Below are positions 16,136-21,700 of a stretch of 21,700 bases of DNA, piece by piece; position 1 is the stretch's first letter; each line of letters opens with the position of its first letter. The notes under the pieces were generated by a model that made no database searches, was not told the DNA's origin, and saw only the letters and a list, made by a program, of their open reading frames with translations. The stretch lies in the NCBI GenBank assembly GCA_034435635.1, contig DAOTWY010000144.1, positions 1 to 21,700 of the forward strand, written 5' to 3'. The DNA comes from DAOTWY01 sp003696565 (GTDB lineage: Bacteria > Chloroflexota > Anaerolineae > Aggregatilineales > Phototrophicaceae). A program made the translations under genes and the position numbers.

Positions 16136-18685
16136 ATGATCCCAACTCGACTTGAAATAAAAAACTTCTTGCCTTATCGTACGCCAGACCCCATTCGGTT
16201 TGATGGTGTGCATCTTGCCTGTTTGACCGGGGCAAATGGCGCGGGTAAATCATCGTTATTGGATGCGATCACCTGGGCGTTGTGGGGCAAGGCACGTACC
16301 ACCCGCGATGATGACCTCATCCACCTAGGGCAAGATGAGATGTTTGTCCAGTTGGATTTTGAGCAAGAAGGGGTGCATTATCGCGTATTGCGGCGGCGCA
16401 CAGCAGGCAAACGCGGAAGATCACAGCTTGATTTATTCGTCCTACAAGACCAAGATATGCCCAATCTCATTACAGAGCCTTCGATTTCCCTGACGCAAAA
16501 GAAAATCAATACGATTTTGCGGATGGACTATGACACATTTATTCATTCAGCGTTTTTACAACAAGGCAAGGCGGATGCCTTTACAACCTTGCAACCGGCG
16601 AAGCGTAAGCAGCTCTTAAGTGACATCCTCGGCTTAGAGCAATGGGCTGTTTATGAAGACCGTGTAAAGCAGCGGATTAAAGAGATTGAGTCTAGCTTGA
16701 ATATTATTGAAGGGGGCATCCTGGAAATTGAGAGTGCTTTGAGCCGTAAACCCCAGCTTGAAAAAGATTTACAAGCGGCAACGGTAAATTATCAAGAAGC
16801 GGAAGCCGCCCGCTTAGCCGCAGAGGAACGCCTGAAAGAGGTGGAACATGCTCCAACTGATTTACGCAATGCCCAACAACAACACGCTGCAGAGCAAACA
16901 CGCCGTCAGGACTATCAGCGGGATTTAGAGGAGACCCATGCCCGTATTGAACACTTGCAGCAGCAAATACAAGCCTATCAGCAAGTAATTCAGCAGCGTG
17001 ATGAGATTGAAGCGGGTTATAATGCCTTGCAATCCGCCCGTGCAATAGACCGCACACTAAGCGATAAGCTCATGCAACTCACCTCATTAAAAGATGACCG
17101 TGCTCATCTACAAAACCAGATCGATACAATCCGCACTCGGCTAGAAGGCGATGCCCAGAATATCCTTCAGCGTATTCAAGAGCTTGAGGCTGTTTTGGCT
17201 ATTGACCACACCGAAGAGTTGGCGACAGTTCAGGCAGATGTCGCCGATTTGCAAGCGATGGATGCCGAGTATGATAAACTGAATGAGCAGATCAACCAAT
17301 GGAAAATTGAACGGGAACGCCTCAACACCTTGGATGATACTCTGATTATAGAAGGAGTTGCGCTTAAAGAACGCTTGGAAATACTACAGGCTTCTGATGC
17401 GGCAATTTGCCCCACATGTGGACAACCCCTTCATGCAGAACTGCGGCAAAAAGTGATTCAAGATATTACGGCGGAAATGGATGACAAGCGCACTCAAGTT
17501 AAAACCGGCCGAGATCGCATCTTGACGTTAGAGCGTGATATAAAAGAGGCGGAAAAACAACTTAAAACCTGGGCATTAGAACTCAAGCGGCTGAACCCAT
17601 TGTTAGAGCATTTGGGCAAGCTTCAATCTCAGGCTGACTCAGCATCTGAAGCACAGATTCAGATTGAGGTGTTCAAGGAGGAACTCCAGGCTATTCAAAC
17701 GGCGTTAGAAGCGGAAGATTATGCCCATGATTTACGCCAAGCATTAGCACAATTAGATGATCGCCAGGCGGCTATTGGGTATGATGAAGCAAAATTCCAT
17801 GAAACCAGAGAAGCCATTACCGCTTATGAACAATATGACAAGCTGAACACCCAATTAAGTATTGCGCTGGAATCGTTGCCGGCGATCCAAGCGAGTTTGC
17901 AAGATGCAACTAACCGTGCCGAACGGTTGAAACAGGCAATTCTGCAAAGTGATGAAACGCTCGCCGCGCTAGAGAGTGACATGGAACGGCTTAAAGTGTT
18001 AGTAGCGGAATACCAACAGCGGGAAGTAGAAGTTCGCGCGGCACGGACGACTGAACGCAGCGCATCTGAACGATTGACTATCGTCCGGCAAGAACTTAAA
18101 ACATTGCAAGAGCAAGCAGCCCGTAAAATTCAATTGGAAGAACGCCGCGAAGCTACCCGTGTCATTTTGGCGCGTTATGAAGAACTGAAGCGGGCATTTG
18201 GCAAAAATGGCGTTCCGGCGATGGTGATTGAAACGGCTATCCCGGAGCTTGAAATTACAGCGAACACACTTTTAAGCAAGATGACAGACGGACGCATGAG
18301 CCTACGCCTGACAACCCAGCGTGAAAAAGTAACCGGCGGCGTAATGGAAACGCTTGATATTGAGATCGCAGATGAATTGGGGACACGCAGCTATGAGCTG
18401 TACTCCGGTGGAGAGGCATTCCGTATTGATTTTGCGCTGCGGGTAGCACTCTCTCAGATGCTAGCACGGCGTGCAGGGGCACACTTGCGGACATTGTTTA
18501 TTGATGAAGGCTTTGGCACACAAGATGATGATGGACGGGCTAAATTAATAGAAGCCATCATCGCTATTCAAGATGTGTTTGATATGATCCTAGTGATTAC
18601 CCATATTGATGAATTGCGAGACAGCTTCCCCGTTCACATTGTGGTGGATAAAACGCCTAACGGTAGCCGTGTGATGATGCGCTAA
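16136..18685 (+). CDS. sbcC: SbcC/Rad50-like ATPase with zinc hook
   Basis: The 849-residue protein is an SMC-like ATPase of the SbcC/Rad50 branch, which with the SbcD nuclease trims DNA ends and hairpins. Walker A is GANGAGKSS (32-40), the Q-loop is in SAFLQQGKADAF (about 138-149), and the signature is LYSGGEAFR (755-763). Walker B is TLFIDEGFGTQDDDG (786-800, Asp790/Glu791), and the D/H-loop region is VITHIDEL. Two long coiled coils flank a zinc hook CPTCGQPL (Cys425, Cys428). The length is below that of typical SbcC proteins (~1000 or more), owing to shorter coiled coils. No sbcD lies next to it here; upstream is a minus-strand SDR gene, and the downstream TIR-FHA gene is convergent with 7 nt between stops. 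The ribosome site (GTGAAG) is weak. Confidence 0.92.
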   Translation: MIPTRLEIKNFLPYRTPDPIRFDGVHLACLTGANGAGKSSLLDAITWALWGKARTTRDDDLIHLGQDEMFVQLDFEQEGVHYRVLRRRTAGKRGRSQLDLFVLQDQDMPNLITEPSISLTQKKINTILRMDYDTFIHSAFLQQGKADAFTTLQPAKRKQLLSDILGLEQWAVYEDRVKQRIKEIESSLNIIEGGILEIESALSRKPQLEKDLQAATVNYQEAEAARLAAEERLKEVEHAPTDLRNAQQQHAAEQTRRQDYQRDLEETHARIEHLQQQIQAYQQVIQQRDEIEAGYNALQSARAIDRTLSDKLMQLTSLKDDRAHLQNQIDTIRTRLEGDAQNILQRIQELEAVLAIDHTEELATVQADVADLQAMDAEYDKLNEQINQWKIERERLNTLDDTLIIEGVALKERLEILQASDAAICPTCGQPLHAELRQKVIQDITAEMDDKRTQVKTGRDRILTLERDIKEAEKQLKTWALELKRLNPLLEHLGKLQSQADSASEAQIQIEVFKEELQAIQTALEAEDYAHDLRQALAQLDDRQAAIGYDEAKFHETREAITAYEQYDKLNTQLSIALESLPAIQASLQDATNRAERLKQAILQSDETLAALESDMERLKVLVAEYQQREVEVRAARTTERSASERLTIVRQELKTLQEQAARKIQLEERREATRVILARYEELKRAFGKNGVPAMVIETAIPELEITANTLLSKMTDGRMSLRLTTQREKVTGGVMETLDIEIADELGTRSYELYSGGEAFRIDFALRVALSQMLARRAGAHLRTLFIDEGFGTQDDDGRAKLIEAIIAIQDVFDMILVITHIDELRDSFPVHIVVDKTPNGSRVMMR

Positions 18686-18692
18686 ACCTTGC

Positions 18693-19544
18693 TTAAGATG
18701 GCACACCAAGCATAATTTCAAAGCGCATTTCTAACACGCCTTTGACTGTCCCAATGCCGATCACATCGCCATGGTGTAACAAACAAACTTCGCCAGGCTT
18801 TAACCGCTGTCGGTTCACATACGTCCCGTTGACGGATTCCATGTCTCGGATTTCATAGGTGGAGTCGTGTTTGTAGATCAGCCTTGCATGAGAACGGCTG
18901 ACCCCGCGTATGTTTAAGACGATGTCGTTACGCTCATCTTTACCGATTTGAATGACGGATTTATCTAGCATATATCGCTTGCCTGCCCCCGCACCGTTGA
19001 TGATAGACAGCTCATAGGAACGATAATAGTGGTTTTTCATTTCTGTTTTTTCACCCATTTCGCGGTATGACCGCCGGATAAGGGTTGGTTCTAGGTGATC
19101 TTGTAGATGTGTGCCGTTGTTGAATGCTTGTGGATGAGTGCCTTCTTCCCGCAACACGCGAATTAAACCAGCCCAATCACGTGTCTTGCGGTTAGTAAAA
19201 TCCAGGTATTGAAAGGTTGTCATACGTGGATGGACGTTGGTTTCATCCTCCATGTTGAGATTTTCCTCATACAATAGTGGTACAACCAGCTTACCCGCAC
19301 CAATTGCAAACGCCCATTCATATAACACATATTGAGAAGCCATAGAAGCAGATGAAACAATAATCACGACTGCAAAAGCGTTGCGCAATGCCTGGTCAAT
19401 TTCCGTGCGCCAATCTTCCCCTGGGCGCAACTCTTCTCGGTCTATCCACACAGAGAACCCTTCATCCTTTAGACGATGCCGGACATTTTCCGCAAATTCT
19501 GTATCAGCACGTGCGTATGAGATAAAGACAGTTTTATTTAACAC
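18693..19544 (-). CDS. TIR-FHA fusion protein with intact TIR glutamate
   Basis: The 283-residue protein joins a TIR domain (about 3-135) to a C-terminal FHA domain (about 175-275). The TIR part has TVFISYARADTEFAENV (5-21), VWIDREELRPGEDW (32-45) and SMASQYVLYEWAFAIGAGK, with Glu76 at the catalytic position of NAD-cleaving TIR domains. The FHA part has IQIGKDERNDIVL (198-210), VSRSHARL (215-222), NGTYVN (239-244) and LLHHGDVIGIG. FHA domains bind phosphothreonine; the first site is GK (Lys202) where most FHA domains have GR. A linker of about 40 residues joins the two. The GTG start has GGTGG upstream. A perfect IR (TTTGAT-GTA-ATCAAA, 19565-19579) lies 20 nt before the start. It converges on the sbcC-like gene. 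Confidence 0.9.
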   Translation of the reverse strand: MLNKTVFISYARADTEFAENVRHRLKDEGFSVWIDREELRPGEDWRTEIDQALRNAFAVVIIVSSASMASQYVLYEWAFAIGAGKLVVPLLYEENLNMEDETNVHPRMTTFQYLDFTNRKTRDWAGLIRVLREEGTHPQAFNNGTHLQDHLEPTLIRRSYREMGEKTEMKNHYYRSYELSIINGAGAGKRYMLDKSVIQIGKDERNDIVLNIRGVSRSHARLIYKHDSTYEIRDMESVNGTYVNRQRLKPGEVCLLHHGDVIGIGTVKGVLEMRFEIMLGVPS

Positions 19545-19564
19545 AATCCACCACCATTTGCTGC

Positions 19565-19669
19565 TTTGATGTAATCAAATACCTATGATTTGGTTGGGGT
19601 ATCTCATATTTTAATCTGCATCATATGATGATGATATAGGATAGCAAACCAACCTCTAACTCGATTATA
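19565..19669 (-). promoter_or_regulatory. Upstream region of the TIR-FHA gene with palindromes and a -10-like box
   Basis: This AT-rich stretch between the receiver and TIR-FHA genes holds TTTGAT-GTA-ATCAAA (19565-19579), a perfect 12-bp palindrome CATCATATGATG (19619-19630), and TATAAT on the minus strand (rc of 19664-19669) without a good -35 box. It suggests that the TIR-FHA gene has its own regulated promoter rather than depending only on the upstream pair. Confidence 0.4.
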
Positions 19670-19712
19670 AAGTTAAAAATTACGCAAGGGCTATTACAAA
19701 AAAGTAATGGTC

Positions 19713-20075
19713 TTAAGGGTTTAGGGTTTTCGTGAGTGTTTGTCGTAAAACATCCGGCAAAACAGGCTTGATTAACACATGCTGAACTCCCATTGCATGA
19801 GCTTTCTGCTGATTAACTAAAGTGGCATGCGCTGTCAAGATCACAACTGGAAGATGATCCAGCCTTGGTTTACTTCGGATGATTTCTAATAATTCCCACC
19901 CACTGTGAATGGGCAAATGAATGTCCACAATAATTAAATCTGGCGTGATTTTTTCCAAGGCTTGTAGTGCGTCTGACACAGTGTAGGCGAAAACAATATC
20001 CACAGCTAATGAGCGCAATGTTAACTGTAATAATTTGTGGATAGCAGGCTCATCTTCTACTACAAGGATGATCAT
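19713..20075 (-). CDS. Single-domain response regulator (CheY-like receiver)
   Basis: The 120-residue protein is a complete receiver with no output domain. It has Glu7/Asp8 (VVEDEP), phospho-acceptor Asp51 (LIIVDIHLP), Thr81 (VVILTAHA) and Lys103 (VLIKPV). It would pass a phosphate signal by protein contact. AAAGGAA, about 9 nt before the ATG, lies in the end of the upstream TIR-FHA gene, and only 3 nt separate that stop from this start, so the two are coupled. No histidine kinase gene is adjacent; the GAF kinase at 8351 is about 10 kb away. A weak hairpin (19693-19708) after its stop has its T run in the loop and is not a clear terminator. Confidence 0.93.
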   Translation of the reverse strand: MIILVVEDEPAIHKLLQLTLRSLAVDIVFAYTVSDALQALEKITPDLIIVDIHLPIHSGWELLEIIRSKPRLDHLPVVILTAHATLVNQQKAHAMGVQHVLIKPVLPDVLRQTLTKTLNP

Positions 20076-20078
20076 GAA

Positions 20079-20819
20079 TTAAATTTCCTTTATGCCATAT
20101 TGCGCTGTGATGGCATCTCCCAGGCGGATAATATCGCCATGGCGGAGCAGCTGAACCCCAGCTAATTGTTGATCGTTGATGAATGTTCCGTTTCTTGAGC
20201 CTAAATCTTCGATAGTAAAGCCCTCGATGGTATAAGTAAACCGCACATGATGCCGGCTAATTTCGGGATGATCTAACACCAGATCATTAGTGGTATCACG
20301 CCCAACTGTGATGACGGATTGCGTCATTTCATAGATAGTTGGCTCTGTGCTTTCATGGAAGATCAAGTGTGCTTGAATTTTGCCATTTGTTTCTGGGTCA
20401 ACAACGGTCTGCATTTCTTGAGAGATACGGACATGATCCGGTTGATAATGCGCTTGTATGTCTTGAAGCAGTTCGATTAAATCCTCCCAAATACGGTTTT
20501 GGGGTGTGGAAAAATCCAGACAACGCAGTGTCCGTAAGCGGCGGGGTATTGTAACCTCTTTAGATAAAACAGGGACGACAGAAACCCCAATGCCTAAAGC
20601 AAACGCCCAAATATAAGTCATGGTGTTGTGGTGTAAAGCTGTAGGGGAAAGAATAACCACTACCGCAAAGGCTCGCCCAATGGCGTTATCGATGGAGGGC
20701 TTCCAATCTGATGGAACAGGCAACATAGCAACCTGTAAGTTGGAATTAGTCAAGATAGTTTGGGTCTGTTGGGCAAATTCGCTATCTTCATCTAAGTAGG
20801 CAATTAAAACATGCGACAT
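20079..20819 (-). CDS. TIR-FHA fusion protein with degenerate TIR domain
   Basis: The 246-residue protein has the same plan as the TIR-FHA product of 18693-19544, but the TIR domain (about 1-120) has lost its hallmarks. The ISYxR.D start is IAYLDED, the W.D strand is VAMLPV, and the position of the catalytic Glu is Ile70 (TYIWAFALGIG against YEWAFAIGAG). The shared segment FAVVVILSPTAL and the common WAFA pattern show that the fold is homologous. The FHA domain (about 165-240) looks fully intact, with VGRDTTNDLVL, ISRHHVRF, SRNGTFIN and LRHGDIIRLG. This suggests a non-catalytic TIR that still assembles and reads phosphothreonine. The ATG is 9 nt after GGGAAAG. It is the first gene of the pair with the receiver. 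Confidence 0.88.
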   Translation of the reverse strand: MSHVLIAYLDEDSEFAQQTQTILTNSNLQVAMLPVPSDWKPSIDNAIGRAFAVVVILSPTALHHNTMTYIWAFALGIGVSVVPVLSKEVTIPRRLRTLRCLDFSTPQNRIWEDLIELLQDIQAHYQPDHVRISQEMQTVVDPETNGKIQAHLIFHESTEPTIYEMTQSVITVGRDTTNDLVLDHPEISRHHVRFTYTIEGFTIEDLGSRNGTFINDQQLAGVQLLRHGDIIRLGDAITAQYGIKEI

Positions 20820-20854
20820 ATGGCTTTCCCGTTGTGGTATATACGATATACTGA

Positions 20855-20860
20855 ATTATA
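20855..20860 (-). promoter_or_regulatory. Possible -10 box of the TIR-FHA / receiver operon
   Basis: TATAAT on the minus strand (rc of 20855-20860) lies 36 nt before the ATG. No -35 box of note is seen at the right distance, but a strongly AT-rich stretch (20885-20912) lies further upstream and could act as an UP element. Confidence 0.4.
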
Positions 20861-20940
20861 CTCCAGAAGCACGCTAATCATCGCGAAAAAAATTAATTTT
20901 TAGAAAAATTTAGGACAAAACCATCTCAGCATTTTGCCTC

Positions 20941-21700
20941 TTAATCTATCTCCCATGGTTCTAACCAATAATCGCCATCACCTGATTCAGCTGTCCAGCC
21001 AATTGTGCCTTGATAGTCCACGCGATACCAAGCATAGCCATCATTACACACGGGTCCATCAATCACACGGAATTCGCCACCGGGCGGGATTTCTCCAATT
21101 TTCTGCCCGGATGTTGTGGGGGCATCACGCAAGTTATTTGGTTGATTTGGATACAACGTCACGCGCCCGCCACTGTCAACCGCTAAGCGTGAAACTAATG
21201 CCCCTGGGCAATGTAAGGGGGGTGTAGGGGTGGGCGTGCCCGTTGGTGTACGGCTGGGGGTGCGCGTCGGTGTACGGCTGGGGATGCGCGTCGGTGTACG
21301 GCTGGGCGTGCGTGTGGATGTGGCAGTTGGTGTGTGTGTTAGGGTGCGGGTGGCGGTTGGCGTTTTAGTCCATGCAGCGGCTTGGGTTGTTGCGGCGGCA
21401 ATTGCCAACTGTGTGAGTTCTGCTTCCACAATTTGCTGTGCAATTTGTGTTTCGGTTAGGGCGATTGCTGTCGCTTGTTGGTTAGCAGCTAATTGCGTTA
21501 ATTGATGGTCGATGGTGGTTTGTACCATGATTGCGAGTTGTGTTTCTGTTAGTGGGATGTCGGCAGTTGCAGTGGGGGTGTCCTCTAAGATTGACTCTGG
21601 GGTGTTATGACGCACTGCTTCCGTACTTGTAAATTCATGATCAATTGGGGTGTGGATTGTTGGCATAGCTTGTAAAGCCACTTCAGTTTCTTGTGTTGAA
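20941..21700 (-). CDS. SH3b-domain surface protein, N-terminus beyond the window edge
   Basis: The frame is open at the right edge, so the start is missing and about 253 residues are visible. A Gln/Ala/Thr-rich helical region (TETQLAIMVQTTIDHQLTQL, IALTETQIAQQIVEAELTQL) is followed by a low-complexity Arg/Thr/Pro/Ser linker. The C-terminal SH3b domain has TLYPNQPNNLRDAPTTSGQK, GEFRVIDGP and WYRVDYQGTIGWTAE. Bacterial SH3b modules bind cell wall or serve as spacing modules. The linker is encoded by a tandem 24-bp repeat. The GTG at 21681 could be read as a start but has no ribosome site, and the frame continues past it. The missing N-terminus probably carries a signal peptide or kinase/transmembrane part; this cannot be judged here. 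Confidence 0.85.
   Translation of the reverse strand, partial: STQETEVALQAMPTIHTPIDHEFTSTEAVRHNTPESILEDTPTATADIPLTETQLAIMVQTTIDHQLTQLAANQQATAIALTETQIAQQIVEAELTQLAIAAATTQAAAWTKTPTATRTLTHTPTATSTRTPSRTPTRIPSRTPTRTPSRTPTGTPTPTPPLHCPGALVSRLAVDSGGRVTLYPNQPNNLRDAPTTSGQKIGEIPPGGEFRVIDGPVCNDGYAWYRVDYQGTIGWTAESGDGDYWLEPWEID
21242..21313. repeat. Three 24-bp tandem repeats in the SH3b linker
   Basis: Copies at 21242-21265, 21266-21289 and 21290-21313 differ at only a few positions, with GGTGTACGGCTGGG shared by all three. They encode an 8-residue Arg-Thr-Pro-Ser linker unit on the minus strand. Further, more diverged copies lie on both sides. Confidence 0.85.

Noticed and set aside
16136..18685. Wadjet or Lamassu component
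   Set aside because: The zinc hook and SbcC signature fit SbcC/Rad50, and no partner gene of those systems (JetA/B/D, LmuA) is seen.
19693..19708. Terminator after the receiver gene
   Set aside because: The stem is only 5 bp and the T run is in the loop, not after the stem.
18693..20819. Known Thoeris or CBASS defence system
   Set aside because: No ThsA-type NADase (SIR2/SLOG), cyclase or Cap effector gene is adjacent; the FHA fusions and receiver do not fit those systems.
21242..21313. CRISPR array
   Set aside because: The copies abut without spacers, lie in a coding frame, and encode a Pro-Thr-rich linker.
21230..21505. 91-codon plus-strand frame rich in Val, Gly and Arg
   Set aside because: It is the antisense shadow of the repeat-rich SH3b gene.

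Overview
The window is a chromosomal stretch of a free-living bacterium, most likely a member of the Chloroflexota (Anaerolineae or a relative). This is an inference. It rests on the secreted proteins with long Pro-Thr linkers, the LysM, lamin-tail and SH3b surface domains, the TIR-FHA fusions, the moderate base composition and the use of GTG starts. I see no rRNA, tRNA, insertion sequence, integrase, phage gene or CRISPR array. No marker gene fixes the taxon.

Layout. Positions 1-3000 hold surface or membrane proteins on the plus strand: the C-terminal end of a fasciclin-domain protein, an unrecognised cytosolic protein with a weak GAP1-N-like look, an anchored protein with two PsbP-like modules, and a small membrane protein. 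Two clear hairpin terminators separate these units. From 3069 to 4691 come a four-helix membrane protein, two SpoIIAA/STAS-like proteins and a dodecin. A plus-strand run from 4999 to 9493 has a GH13 alpha-glucosidase, an isochorismatase-family hydrolase, a hemolysin III/PAQR membrane protein and a GAF histidine kinase. A NarL-type response regulator converges on the kinase. A CBS-pair protein and a stand-alone TIR protein follow, also convergent.

Positions 11620-15241 are a probable three-gene operon: an exported beta-propeller protein, a membrane-anchored LysM/lamin-tail protein, and a TPR protein that overlaps the previous stop by ATGA. A convergent SDR oxidoreductase lacks the usual catalytic Ser. 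Next is a short SbcC-like ATPase without a visible SbcD partner. The minus strand then carries two TIR-FHA fusions with a single-domain receiver between them. The window ends inside a repeat-rich SH3b protein that runs off the right edge.

The part most worth attention is 18693-20819. It encodes one TIR-FHA protein with the expected TIR glutamate, one TIR-FHA protein in which that glutamate and the other TIR hallmarks are lost, and a CheY-like receiver 3 nt after the degenerate one. This suggests a phospho-dependent signalling or self-defence module with an active and an inactive TIR partner. That reading is an inference. A third TIR protein with its glutamate intact lies about 7 kb away.
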